Below, piece after piece: positions 33,570 through 42,393 of a DNA stretch of 64,000 nt (within the stretch, counting starts at the first letter, position 1; every line of letters starts with the position of its first letter). The DNA is taken from assembly GCF_041729615.1 (NCBI RefSeq), contig NZ_CP154874.1, positions 3,393,501 through 3,457,500 of the forward strand. Direction: 5' to 3'. Under the pieces are notes generated by a model. The model was not told the DNA's origin and did no database searches. It was given only the letters and a program-made list of their open reading frames with translations. Both the position numbers and the translations under genes were made by a program. The stretch is from Pseudomonas alcaligenes. GTDB lineage: Bacteria > Pseudomonadota > Gammaproteobacteria > Pseudomonadales > Pseudomonadaceae.

Positions 33570-33646
33570 GCCTGACGTTTGGTTAAGGGGCCGGCGTTAG
33601 CCGGTCCCGAGTGAGCGAAGCGAGCGACTTGAACCAGTTGTTAGAT
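33570..33646 (-). repeat. Integron attC recombination site
   Basis: Read on the minus strand this 77-base site has R'' ATCTAAC (33640-33646), L'' TGGTTCAAG, a central palindromic stem, L' CTTAACCA, and R' GTCAGGC (33570-33576). TGGTT(C)AAG pairs with CTTAACCA with one unpaired C, the extrahelical base that fixes attC orientation. R' deviates from GTTRRRY by one base. It begins 16 bases after the cassette gene stop, as in typical compact cassettes. Confidence 0.8.
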
Positions 33647-33662
33647 TTGGCGCACGTACTCA

Positions 33663-34262
33663 TTACGGAATAATACGAATACCGCTAGATGGGGATGCAC
33701 TGCCAATTAATACTGAGTCTGAACTGAAAATTCGGATTTCACGTGGTTTCCCTTCAACACAAGCATCCGTATTTGCGACAGCTTCGATAAATTGTCGTTT
33801 TTGGTCAGGGTTATTTTTTAGAAGTGCCCAGTGTTCTGGGCGTACGTGGACAAGTACCGGTTCTTTGTCAGTGTTCCACACGGATATTTCTTGAAGTTGG
33901 GTAAAAGCTTTGTATGGGTCACCTTTTGCGCAGATTGCTTCAAGGTCAGAGTTGGTGGCACTTTTCTCTGTTGCGGCTGTAGGGGCTGCTTGTTTGTTAG
34001 GTTTAATTAAGTTTCCCAAGAAGCCAGCTGCGATTATTACCCCGATGATCATGGGCCAGTTTGTTTTGCGTTCTGTGGTTGGTATTTCTGTCGAGGTTGC
34101 GTTTGGGGTCGTTGACCCTTTGATCAAGCCAAAAAGGCCAACAGGGATCATTATGATACCCACAACTAGTAAAATTTCTGAGGACGGAAACTTTACTAAG
34201 AAAGGCAGAACAAAAAGCAGACCGCCGATAGCAAGAAGTTTTATTGCATTTTTGCGTTGCAT
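33663..34262 (-). CDS. Cassette-encoded membrane protein of unknown function
   Basis: A 199-residue protein that I do not recognise. Residues about 5-50 contain two hydrophobic helices (AIKLLAIGGLLFVLPFLV; EILLVVGIIMIPVGLFGLIKG), residues about 70-86 a third (WPMIIGVIIAAGFLGNLI). The C-terminal about 105 residues are soluble with two Cys (AICAKGD, DACVEGK) that could form a disulfide, suggesting an exported or periplasmic domain. AGGAG lies six bases before the ATG at 34262. The codon use is AT-rich, unlike the chromosome, consistent with recent transfer. Confidence 0.82.
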   Translation of the reverse strand: MQRKNAIKLLAIGGLLFVLPFLVKFPSSEILLVVGIIMIPVGLFGLIKGSTTPNATSTEIPTTERKTNWPMIIGVIIAAGFLGNLIKPNKQAAPTAATEKSATNSDLEAICAKGDPYKAFTQLQEISVWNTDKEPVLVHVRPEHWALLKNNPDQKRQFIEAVANTDACVEGKPREIRIFSSDSVLIGSASPSSGIRIIP

Positions 34263-34281
34263 GGAGGCTCCTGTAAATCTA

Positions 34282-34287
34282 ATTATA
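34282..34287 (-). promoter_or_regulatory. TATAAT -10 box in the cassette leader
   Basis: A perfect TATAAT on the cassette-gene strand lies about 20 bases before the start codon. A clear -35 is missing, but the region where it would be is covered by the inverted repeat at 34294-34331. Suggests the cassette brings its own, perhaps regulated, promoter. Confidence 0.45.
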
Positions 34288-34293
34288 AGTAGA

Positions 34294-34331
34294 CGACACA
34301 AGTGGCGTAATTTTTTCCGCCACTTGTGTCG
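34294..34331. repeat. 14-base perfect inverted repeat at the cassette start
   Basis: CGACACAAGTGGCG (34294-34307) and CGCCACTTGTGTCG (34318-34331) with a ten-base AT-rich loop. It ends exactly at the core site GCATAAC. It is not followed by a T run, so terminator function is doubtful; an operator or RNA hairpin is possible. Confidence 0.7.
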
Positions 34332-34337
34332 CATAAC
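34331..34337 (-). other. attI-side core recombination site
   Basis: GTTATGC on the minus strand, agreeing with GTTRRRY except for one T, 82 bases upstream of the intI start. It marks the boundary between attI and the first cassette. Confidence 0.55.
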
Positions 34338-34418
34338 GTTCCTTGTCGTCCAGCAAGTCCTTGTCTAGCCTGCAGTTGGCATCAGGAGATGCGACATGAA
34401 TCAGGGAGCAACAGCGAC

Positions 34419-35384
34419 ATGGATGACAAGCCCAGACTGCTCGATCAGGTACGCGAGCAAATTCGCCTTCGACACTATTCGATTCGCACCGAAGCTGTCT
34501 ATCTGGAGTGGGTCAAGCGCTTTATCCGCTTTCACAAGTATCGCCATCCGCAGGAGATGGGAGCCCCGGAAGTCGAGGCTTTCCTGAGTGATCTGGCGGT
34601 GCGCCGGGATGTTTCGGCTCCGACGCAGAACCAGGCGTTGTCGGCGATTCTCTTCCTTTATAAGCAGGTCTTGCAGATCGAACTGCCGTGGATGGATGGC
34701 GTGATTAGGGCGCGCCGGCCGCAGCGCCTGCCGGTGGTGTTGACTCGGGAGGAGGTGGCGAGCGTGCTGGCGCAACTGGACGGTACGCTGTGGTTGATCG
34801 CCAGCCTGCTGTATGGCTCCGGCATGCGCTTGATGGAAGTGTTGCGTTTGCGGGTCAAGGATGTGGAGTTTGCCCGCCTGGAAATCCTGATCCGCGATGG
34901 CAAGGGGCAGAAGGATCGGGTGACCATGCTGCCGCGCAAGCTCGCTGCGCCCCTGGAGTTGCATCTGCAAAGGGTGCGGGCCCTGCACGAGCAGGATCTG
35001 CAGGAGGGCTATGGCCGGGCCAATTTGCCGCATGCCCTGGCGCGCAAGTATCCCAACGCGGCTGCCGAGTGGGGCTGGCAGTTCGTGTTTCCGTCGGTCA
35101 ATCGCTCGGCCGACCCGCGTTCCGGCGGCATATTCCGTCATCACTTGCACGAGAAGACCATCCAGCGGGCGATTCGCAATGCGGTGCGCCGGGTCGGCCT
35201 GCACAAGCCTGCCACGCCTCATACCCTGCGCCACTCATTCGCCACACATCTGCTGGAGAGCGGGCAGGACATCCGTACGGTGCAGGAGTTGCTCGGCCAC
35301 GCCGATGTGAAGACCACGCAGATCTACACCCATGTGCTCAATCGCGGTGGCCTGGGCGTGCTGAGCCCGCTCGACCGGGCATGA
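34419..35384 (+). CDS. intI: Integron integrase (tyrosine recombinase)
   Basis: A 321-residue tyrosine recombinase with the full catalytic set: R137 (GSGMRLME), K165 (GKGQKDR), H268/R271 (PHTLRHSF), H294 (LLGHADV) and Y303 (TQIYTHV). Residues about 204-226 ([20 protein letters not shown]) are the extra patch found only in integron integrases, needed to hold folded attC. The N-terminal SAM-like domain (residues 1-85) is intact. Length fits chromosomal Pseudomonas IntI proteins. The start at 34419 has AGGGAG upstream. It points away from the cassette, as normal. No frame disruption is visible, so it may be active. Confidence 0.93.
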   Translation: MDDKPRLLDQVREQIRLRHYSIRTEAVYLEWVKRFIRFHKYRHPQEMGAPEVEAFLSDLAVRRDVSAPTQNQALSAILFLYKQVLQIELPWMDGVIRARRPQRLPVVLTREEVASVLAQLDGTLWLIASLLYGSGMRLMEVLRLRVKDVEFARLEILIRDGKGQKDRVTMLPRKLAAPLELHLQRVRALHEQDLQEGYGRANLPHALARKYPNAAAEWGWQFVFPSVNRSADPRSGGIFRHHLHEKTIQRAIRNAVRRVGLHKPATPHTLRHSFATHLLESGQDIRTVQELLGHADVKTTQIYTHVLNRGGLGVLSPLDRA

Positions 35385-35387
35385 AAA

Positions 35388-35413
35388 AGCCCCGCATTGG
35401 CGGGGCTGTTTTC
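35388..35413. terminator. Terminator between intI and rimO
   Basis: AGCCCCGC / GCGGGGCT with loop ATTG, A-run before and GTTTT after, between converging genes. Confidence 0.8.
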
Positions 35414-35427
35414 GCGGCGCTATACGG

Positions 35428-36750
35428 TCAGACCAGCTCGGCCCAGAGGTCGTACTCGTCGGCATCCACCACGCGCACGCGCACCTTGTCGCCGGGTTGC
35501 ACTGTGGTGGAGTCGATGAACACGCTGCCGTCGATTTCCGGTGCATCGGCCCAGGAGCGGGCGACGGCGCCTTCGTGGTCGACTTCGTCGATCAGCACTT
35601 CGATCTCGGTGCCGATCTTGCGCTGCAGGCGGGCGGCGCTGATGGCCTGCTGGTGGGCCATGAAGCGGTCCCAGCGCTCCTGCTTGACCTCGTCCGGTAC
35701 CGGCTCCAGGCCCAGGTCGTTGGCCGGGGCGCCTTCCACCGGGCTGTACTGGAAGCAGCCGACGCGGTCGAGCTGGGCTTCGGTCAGCCAGTCCAGCAGG
35801 TACTGGAAGTCTTCCTCGGTCTCGCCGGGGAAGCCGACGATGAAGGTGGAGCGGATGGTCAGCTCCGGGCACATCTCGCGCCAGCTCTTGATGCGCGCCA
35901 GGGTCTTGTCCTCGAAGGCGGGGCGCTTCATGGCCTTGAGCACTTTCGGGCTGGCGTGCTGGAAGGGGATGTCCAGGTAAGGCAGCAGCTTGCCGGCGGC
36001 CATCAGCGGGATCACGTCATCGACGTTGGGGTAGGGGTAGACGTAGTGCAGGCGTACCCACACGCCCATGCTGGAGAGCGCCTCGCACAGCTCCTTCATG
36101 CGCGTCTTGACCGGCTGGCCTTCCCAGAAGTCGGTCTTGTACTTGAGGTCGACGCCGTAGGCGCTGGTGTCCTGGCTGATCACCAGCAGTTCCTTGACCC
36201 CGGCCTTGACCAGGCGCTGGGCTTCGGACAGCACGTCGCCGACCGGGCGGCTGACCAGCTTGCCGCGCATGGACGGGATGATGCAGAAGGCGCAGCTGTG
36301 GTTGCAGCCCTCGGAAATCTTCAGGTAGGCGTAGTGGCGCGGGGTCAGCTTGATGCCCTGCGGCGGCACCAGGTCGACGTAGGGGTTGTGGTCGGCCTTG
36401 GGCGGGATCACCTCGTGCACGGCGTTGACCACCTGCTCGTACTGCTGCGGGCCGGTGACGGCCAGCACACTCGGGTGCACGTCGCGGATGGCGTTCTCGG
36501 ATACGCCCATGCAGCCGGTGACGATCACCTTGCCGTTCTCGGCGATGGCTTCGCCGATGGTGTCCAGCGACTCGGCCTTGGCGCTGTCGATGAAGCCGCA
36601 GGTGTTGACCACCACGACGTCGGCATCCTGGTAGGTCGGGACGATCTCGTACCCTTCCATGCGCAGCTGGGTGAGGATGCGTTCGGAGTCGACGGTGGCC
36701 TTCGGGCAACCCAGGGAGACGAATCCGACTTTCGGTGTGGCGGTGGACAT
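35428..36750 (-). CDS. rimO: Ribosomal protein S12 methylthiotransferase
   Basis: A 440-residue radical SAM enzyme that adds a methylthio group to Asp of ribosomal protein S12. The N-terminal UPF0004 domain carries cluster cysteines in [18 protein letters not shown] and VTGCMG. The radical SAM motif is CNHSCAFC (C-x3-C-x2-C), and a TRAM domain (about residues 370-440) ends the protein. Gene is intact although it borders the integron. Confidence 0.95.
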   Translation of the reverse strand: MSTATPKVGFVSLGCPKATVDSERILTQLRMEGYEIVPTYQDADVVVVNTCGFIDSAKAESLDTIGEAIAENGKVIVTGCMGVSENAIRDVHPSVLAVTGPQQYEQVVNAVHEVIPPKADHNPYVDLVPPQGIKLTPRHYAYLKISEGCNHSCAFCIIPSMRGKLVSRPVGDVLSEAQRLVKAGVKELLVISQDTSAYGVDLKYKTDFWEGQPVKTRMKELCEALSSMGVWVRLHYVYPYPNVDDVIPLMAAGKLLPYLDIPFQHASPKVLKAMKRPAFEDKTLARIKSWREMCPELTIRSTFIVGFPGETEEDFQYLLDWLTEAQLDRVGCFQYSPVEGAPANDLGLEPVPDEVKQERWDRFMAHQQAISAARLQRKIGTEIEVLIDEVDHEGAVARSWADAPEIDGSVFIDSTTVQPGDKVRVRVVDADEYDLWAELV

Positions 36751-36850
36751 CGGTGGCTAACCTCGAGCGGGCGCTCGCGGGCGCCTCTGATCAAAAAGTG
36801 CGCAATTCTAGCGGCGCCCGCGAGGCTTTTCCAGCACTGTCGGTCGCTGT

Positions 36851-37396
36851 TCAGCGCCCCGGCAGTATGCGCGTCAGGGTGTTGTCGCGGCTGACGTAGT
36901 GATGGAGCAGGCCGGCGGCGGCGTGCAGGCCGATCAGCCAGTAGCCGGCCTCGGCGATTTGTCCATGCCAGTGCTCGAGCTGCTCACCCAGGTCGTGGTT
37001 CGGTTCCATCAGCGGCGGCAGCTCCAGGCCGAAGAAGGGAATCGGTTTGGCAAAGGCGCTGAGGATCAACCAGCCGAGCAGCGGGGTGCAGATCATCAGG
37101 CCATAGAGTGCCAGGTGCATCAGTTTGGCCGGGATCGCCTGCCAGGCCGGAATGGCCGGGACTATCTTCGGCGTGGGCGCGATGAGCCTGGCCAGCAGGC
37201 GCAACCAGACCAGGAAAAAAATGCTCAGGCCGAGGATGAAGTGGGTCTGCTTCATCAACTCGCGGCCATCCGAACCCTTGGGGAACAGACCGCGAAACTC
37301 CATGGTGAAGTACACGGTGGCAATCATCACCAGCATCAGCCAGTGCAGGGCGATGGACAGGCTGCCGTAGCGCCGCTCGTCATTTTTCCAGCTCAT
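36851..37396 (-). CDS. Cytochrome b561 family protein
   Basis: A 181-residue inner-membrane cytochrome b561 with four transmembrane helices. Haem-ligand His residues are in IALHWLMLVM, QTHFILGLS, and the last helix LIGLHAAAGLLHHYV; RYGSLSIALHWL is the common N-terminal motif. Proteins of this kind move electrons from ubiquinol, for example to oxidise it or reduce superoxide (CybB). The start at 37396 follows GAGGAAACGAG; the longer upstream frame is unlikely to be coding. Confidence 0.88.
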   Translation of the reverse strand: MSWKNDERRYGSLSIALHWLMLVMIATVYFTMEFRGLFPKGSDGRELMKQTHFILGLSIFFLVWLRLLARLIAPTPKIVPAIPAWQAIPAKLMHLALYGLMICTPLLGWLILSAFAKPIPFFGLELPPLMEPNHDLGEQLEHWHGQIAEAGYWLIGLHAAAGLLHHYVSRDNTLTRILPGR

Positions 37397-37777
37397 CTCG
37401 TTTCCTCGTGGGGTGGAGCGTCGGGCAAAGCTTAGCCCGGCAAAGCTTAAGGAATGCTGAGGGAGGTCAAGGGAGGGTGGACGCGGGGCCCGTGGGCCCC
37501 GTTCCAGCGCCGGCCGGGTAGGCTGGCGCATGGCACCGAGGTGCCGGTAGGGAAGGCGCGCCGCACCGGGTGGGTAACCCCCTGTGCAGGTGTGCGACGC
37601 GTGGCGTCCGACGCGGCCGAGCCGCGGCATGGCCGGTTTGGGCGCTCTGGCGGAGCTCCCGGGTGTGAATCTGGCTTTCCTGGGGGCGTTGGCGGCGCAA
37701 GCATGCCGCGCCAGGCTTTCACCCCGCTTTCATGCCCTCGTCCACCCGGTGCGGATGGGCGAGGGCATGCTCGGGTC
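37397..37777. other. Intergenic region between cytochrome b561 and putA
   Basis: A 381-base gap with no convincing gene. It holds two direct copies of GGCAAAGCTTA (37424-37434 and 37439-37449, period 15) in front of the cytochrome gene, a GC palindrome CGGGGCCC-GT-GGGCCCCG at 37484-37501, and a ten-base inverted repeat CATGCCCTCG / CGAGGGCATG (37731-37740, 37760-37769) just after the putA stop that may end its transcript. The middle shows nothing I recognise. Confidence 0.6.
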
Positions 37778-40700
37778 TTAGCCGATGGTCATCAGGCTGG
37801 CGTTGCCGCCGGCCGCCGCGGTGTTGACGCTCAGGGCGTGCTCGATCAGCAGGCGCTCCAGCGGGATGTCGGTCTCGCCCTTGTTCAGGCCGTGCACGCT
37901 GACGATCGCGCCCTTGCGCTGGGCCGCCTGGCGGCTGACCTCGCGCAGCTGGTCGGAGTCGCCGTGGTGCAGGATGGCGTCGAACTCGGCGTCGCCACCG
38001 GTCCAGTCGGCCACCAGGACGATGCGCTTCTGCACCTCCTTGGGCAGCTCGGCGAACAGGCTGCGCTGGCTTTCCGGCCACAGTGCGTGGCTGCCCACGG
38101 CCAGGGTCGCGGCCAGCTCGGCGAGCAGGTCGGCGCGCTCCTCGGCCAGGTTCAGCACGCGCTCGCGCGGCAGCAGGGTGTAGCTGTTGCGCTCGCCGGT
38201 GGGGCCGGCCAGCAGGTGGCTGGTGTAGCTCTGCGACAGGCCGAGGTACTGCTCGAACAGGGCCGCGATGCCCGGCTCCTGCTTGCCGGCCCAGGCGGCG
38301 AAGGCGGCGCGCGCCTTGTCCAGCTCGGTCGGCAGGGCCAGCGCCTGCACGTTGTCGCCCTTGAGGTACTGGGCCACGGCCTCCTGCGGACGGGTCGACA
38401 GCAGGCGGTACAGGTACAGCGGTCCGCCGGCCTTGGGACCGGTGCCGGACAGGCCTTCACCGCCGAACGGCTGCACGCCGACCACGGCGCCGACGATGTT
38501 GCGGTTGACGTAGAGGTTGCCGACCTTGGCGCTGTCCACCACCTGGGTGATGGTCTCGTCGATGCGCGTGTGCACGCCGAGGGTCAGGCCGTAGCCGCTG
38601 TCGTTGATCTGCTGCAGCAGGTTGTCGAGGTCGGCGCGCTGGTAGCGCACCAGGTGCAGCACCGGGCCGAAGATCTCGCGCTTCATCTCGTCGAAGCTGT
38701 CCAGCTCGATCAGGGTCGGCAGCACGAAGGTACCGCGCTTGATCTCCTCGGCGTCGGCGCGAGCGGCCTGGAAGACCTTGCGACCCTTCTCGCGCATCTT
38801 CTGGATGTGCTGCTCGATATTGGCCTTGGCCTCGGCGTCGATCACCGGGCCGATGTCGGTGTGCAGGCGTTCCGGCGAGCCGATGCGGTACTCGGCCATG
38901 GCACCCTTGAGCATTTCCACCACGCGGTCGGCCACGTCGGCCTGCACGCACAGCACGCGCAGGGCCGAGCAGCGCTGGCCGGCGCTGTCGAAGGCGGAGC
39001 TGACCACGTCGATCACCACCTGCTCGGCCAGGGCCGAGGAGTCGACGATCATGGCGTTGAGGCCGCCGGTCTCGGCGATCAGCGGGATGGTGCGGCCCTG
39101 GGCGTCCAGGCGCCCGGCGATGTTGCGCTGGAGGATGCCGGCCACTTCGGTGGAGCCGGTGAACATCACGCCGCGCACGCGCTCGTCGCCCACCAGGCGG
39201 GCGCCGACGGTCTCGCCGCGGCCCGGCAGCAGCTGCACGGCGCCGGCCGGTACGCCGGCCTCCAGCAGGATGCGCACGGCCTGGGCGGCGATCAGCGGGG
39301 TCTGCTCGGCCGGCTTGGCCAGCACGGTGTTGCCGGCGGCCAGCGCGGCGCAGACCTGGCCGGTGAAGATCGCCAGCGGGAAGTTCCACGGGCTGATGCA
39401 CACCACCGGGCCCAGCGGGCGGTGGCTGTCGTTGCCGAAGCTGCGTGCCTGGGCTGCGTAGTAGCGGAGGAAGTCCACCGCCTCGCGCACCTCGGCGATG
39501 GCATTGGCGAAGGTCTTGCCCGACTCGCGTACCAGCAGGCCCATCAGCTGCTGGATCTCGCTCTCCATCAGGTCGGCGGCGCGCTCCAGCACGGCGGCGC
39601 GCTCGGCCGGCAGGGTCGACTGCCAGATCTGCCCGCTGGCCTGGGCGCAGAGGATGGCGCTCTTGACGTCGGCCTCGCTGGCCTCGTGCACATGGCCGAC
39701 CAGGTCGCGGTGGTCGGCTGGGTTGCGCACCGGCTCGGCCGGGCCCGGGTTGGGCGTGTCGCAGCCGAGCATGGGGCCGGCCACGTAGCTGGTGTTGGTG
39801 GAGGTCAGCAGCGCCGAGCTGAGCGAGCCCAGGCGGTGCTCGTTGGCCAGGTCGATGCCGCTGGAGTTGGCGCGGGCGGCGCCGTACAGGTCACGCGGCA
39901 GCGGGATGCGCGGGTGCGGCAGGCCGACTGCGCCTTCCTGGGCGGCCATCTGCTCGACCTGCTCGACCGGGTCCAGCACCAGCTCCTTGAGCGAGATGCT
40001 GTGGTCGGCGATGCGGTTGACGAAGCTGGTGTTGGCGCCGTTTTCCAGCAGGCGACGCACCAGATAGGCCAGCAGCGTTTCGTGGCTGCCGACCGGGGCG
40101 TAGATGCGGCACGGACGGTTGTACTTGCCGTCCTTGACCGAGCCGACCACCTGTTCGTAGAGCGGCTCGCCCATGCCATGCAGGCACTGGAACTCGTACT
40201 GGCCCGGGTAGTAGTTCTGCCCGGCCAGCTGGTAGATGGCCGACAGCGAGTGGGCGTTGTGGGTGGCGAACTGCGGGTAGATGGCTTCCGGCACGGCCAG
40301 CAGCTTGCGCGCGCAGGCGATGTAGGAGACGTCGGTGTAGGGCTTGCGGGTGTAGACCGGGTAGCCCTCCAGGCCCTCGACCTGGGCACGCTTGATCTCG
40401 CTGTCCCAGTAGGCGCCTTTCACCAGGCGGATCATCAGGCGGTGGCGGCTGCGCTTGGCCAGGTCGATGACGTAGTCGATCACGTACGGGCAGCGCTTCT
40501 GATAGGCCTGGATGACGAAGCCGATACCGTTCCAGCCGGCCAGCTCGGGGGCGAAGCACAGGCGCTCGAGCAGGTCGAGGGAGATTTCCAGGCGGTCGGC
40601 TTCCTCGGCGTCGATGTTGATGCCGATGTCGTACTGCTTGGCCAGCTTGGTCAGGTTCAGCAGGATCGGGTACAGCTCGTCCATCACGCGGTCGTACTGG

Positions 40701-41713
40701 GCGCGGCTGTAGCGCGGGTGCAGGGCCGACAGCTTGATCGAGATGCCCGGGCCCTCGTAGATGCCGCGGCCGTGCGAGGCCTTGCCGATGGCGTGGATGG
40801 CCTGCTCGTAGGAGGCCAGGTAGCGCTTGGCGTCTTCCTCGGTCAGCGCGGCCTCGCCGAGCATGTCGTAGGAGTAGCGGAAGCCGCGGGCTTCCATGTT
40901 GCTGGCGTTGGCCAGGGCCTCGCCGATGGTCTCGCCGGTGACGAACTGCTCGCCCATCAGGCGCATGGCCATGTCCACGCCCTTGCGGATCACCGGCTCG
41001 CCGCTCTTGCCGATCAGGCGGTTGAGCGAGGAGGTGAGGCCGGCTTCATTATGGGTCGACACCAGCTTGCCGGTGATCAGCAGGCCCCAGCTGGCGGCGT
41101 TGACGAACATCGACGGGCTCTGGCCGAGGTGCTGGCTCCAGTTGCCGTTGGCGATCTTGTCGCGGATCAGGGCGTCACGGGTGGCCTTGTCCGGGATGCG
41201 CAGCAGCGCCTCGGCCAGGCACATCAGCGCCACGCCTTCCTGGGACGACAGCGAGAACTCCTGCAGCAGGCCCTGCACCAGGCCCTGGCGGCCACCGGCG
41301 CTCTTCTGGTTGCGCAGCTTCTCGGCGATGCCCAGGGCCATGCCGTTGGCGGCCTCGGCCAGCTCCTTGGGCAGGCGCGCCTGCTCCAGCAGCATCGGCA
41401 GCGCCTCGGTTTCCGGGCGGCGGTAGGCGGCGGTGATGGCGGCGCGCAGCACCGACTGCGGCAGGATGCTTTCGGCGAAGTCGAGGAATACCTGCAGGCC
41501 CGCCTCGTTCAGCTGCTCCACCGCCTCCTCGCCGGCTGCGGCGGCCAGGCCGGCATGCTCGGCCGGGGTCAGGCCACCCTCGACCTGCTCCAGATAGTTG
41601 AAGATCGCCTGCTTGATCAGCCAGTGCGGCGTACGGTCGAGCTGCTGGGCTGCTTTCTTGAGACGTTCGCGGGTGGCGTCGTCGAGTTTCACGCCAAGGG
41701 TGGTGGTCGCCAT
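37778..41713 (-). CDS. putA: Trifunctional proline utilisation protein PutA
   Basis: A 1311-residue protein joining a DNA-binding repressor and two enzymes. Residues 1-47 are a ribbon-helix-helix domain (TTTLGVKLDDATRERLKKAA). The proline dehydrogenase barrel (about 260-560) contains the FAD/proline motifs RLVKGAYWDSEIK and NAHSLSAI. The P5C dehydrogenase part (about 640-1120) has ISPWNFPLAIFTGQVCAALA, the active-site Cys in FDSAGQRCSALRVL, and PFGGEGLSGTG. A C-terminal domain follows. It oxidises proline to glutamate and represses put genes when proline is absent. The usual putP transporter is not adjacent. Confidence 0.97.
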   Translation of the reverse strand: MATTTLGVKLDDATRERLKKAAQQLDRTPHWLIKQAIFNYLEQVEGGLTPAEHAGLAAAAGEEAVEQLNEAGLQVFLDFAESILPQSVLRAAITAAYRRPETEALPMLLEQARLPKELAEAANGMALGIAEKLRNQKSAGGRQGLVQGLLQEFSLSSQEGVALMCLAEALLRIPDKATRDALIRDKIANGNWSQHLGQSPSMFVNAASWGLLITGKLVSTHNEAGLTSSLNRLIGKSGEPVIRKGVDMAMRLMGEQFVTGETIGEALANASNMEARGFRYSYDMLGEAALTEEDAKRYLASYEQAIHAIGKASHGRGIYEGPGISIKLSALHPRYSRAQYDRVMDELYPILLNLTKLAKQYDIGINIDAEEADRLEISLDLLERLCFAPELAGWNGIGFVIQAYQKRCPYVIDYVIDLAKRSRHRLMIRLVKGAYWDSEIKRAQVEGLEGYPVYTRKPYTDVSYIACARKLLAVPEAIYPQFATHNAHSLSAIYQLAGQNYYPGQYEFQCLHGMGEPLYEQVVGSVKDGKYNRPCRIYAPVGSHETLLAYLVRRLLENGANTSFVNRIADHSISLKELVLDPVEQVEQMAAQEGAVGLPHPRIPLPRDLYGAARANSSGIDLANEHRLGSLSSALLTSTNTSYVAGPMLGCDTPNPGPAEPVRNPADHRDLVGHVHEASEADVKSAILCAQASGQIWQSTLPAERAAVLERAADLMESEIQQLMGLLVRESGKTFANAIAEVREAVDFLRYYAAQARSFGNDSHRPLGPVVCISPWNFPLAIFTGQVCAALAAGNTVLAKPAEQTPLIAAQAVRILLEAGVPAGAVQLLPGRGETVGARLVGDERVRGVMFTGSTEVAGILQRNIAGRLDAQGRTIPLIAETGGLNAMIVDSSALAEQVVIDVVSSAFDSAGQRCSALRVLCVQADVADRVVEMLKGAMAEYRIGSPERLHTDIGPVIDAEAKANIEQHIQKMREKGRKVFQAARADAEEIKRGTFVLPTLIELDSFDEMKREIFGPVLHLVRYQRADLDNLLQQINDSGYGLTLGVHTRIDETITQVVDSAKVGNLYVNRNIVGAVVGVQPFGGEGLSGTGPKAGGPLYLYRLLSTRPQEAVAQYLKGDNVQALALPTELDKARAAFAAWAGKQEPGIAALFEQYLGLSQSYTSHLLAGPTGERNSYTLLPRERVLNLAEERADLLAELAATLAVGSHALWPESQRSLFAELPKEVQKRIVLVADWTGGDAEFDAILHHGDSDQLREVSRQAAQRKGAIVSVHGLNKGETDIPLERLLIEHALSVNTAAAGGNASLMTIG

Positions 41714-41945
41714 GGGTAAATCCTATCTGCAGTGGAGCGCGGATAACGCGTGGCCGAGAGAGTAAGCGCAGGATCGACCTGGGTGCAACTAGGTGCAACC
41801 TTATTGTTCGGGCTATGCCGACGAGTTGCACTTTATTGGGCGTGCCGAGTTGCGCCTATGTTCGGCAAACACGCGCATGTCAGCTGCAGCATAGGAGAGA
41901 TTGCCGGGGCGGGTGGCGGGCGGGGATTTTCGGCGGGCAAAAAGA

Positions 41946-41977
41946 AAACCCCGCAGCGCTTGCGCACTGCGGGGTTT
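41946..41977 (-). terminator. Terminator of the first tRNA-fMet gene
   Basis: AAACCCCGCAG / CTGCGGGGTTT with a ten-base loop; on the minus strand followed by TTTTCTTTTT, a strong signal. Confidence 0.9.
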
Positions 41978-41989
41978 CTCTCTGGTATT

Positions 41990-42066
<77 letters not shown>

Positions 42067-42145
42067 GCGCCCATTCTACGCAGGAATACATCTCTGTCAA
42101 TCGATTTATTGCTTTTGATCGAAAACATAAATCGTAGACGAACGA

Positions 42146-42173
42146 AAAAGGCCACTCGTTTGAGTGGCCTTTT
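42146..42173 (-). terminator. Terminator of the second tRNA-fMet gene
   Basis: AAAAGGCCACTC / GAGTGGCCTTTT with loop GTTT, located between the two tRNA genes; TTTTT follows on the minus strand. Confidence 0.88.
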
Positions 42174-42181
42174 CTTGAATC

Positions 42182-42258
<77 letters not shown>

Positions 42259-42393
42259 GCGGCCATTCTACTCAGGAGCGCTCTTGTGTCAACCTCTGTT
42301 TTGGGAAAATTGTTTTATCGTCAGATGCTTAGCGTGCCAGAGGTGTAGACTGCAGGCTCTCAGGGCATGCCCGGCGGGGCTTTCGGGACTTCC

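Larger units (their letters stand above)
33577..34336 (-). mobile_element. Single integron gene cassette
   Basis: Bounded by the attI-side core site GTTATGC (34331-34337) and the attC R' site. About 760 bases. It is much more AT-rich than both flanks and carries a single gene running away from intI, the arrangement expected of an integron cassette. Confidence 0.75.

Noticed and set aside
34294..34331. Inverted repeat as a second attC site
   Set aside because: The core sites would be in the wrong orientation (GTTATGC at the wrong end) and there is no extrahelical base or L'/L'' pattern.
34294..34331. Inverted repeat as a transcription terminator
   Set aside because: No T run follows on either strand.
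37454..41719. A very long open frame (over 1400 codons) on the plus strand opposite putA
   Set aside because: It is antisense to a clear PutA; long antisense frames are common in GC-rich genes. Its composition (Ala/Gly/His/Leu/Val repeats) is typical of such shadows.
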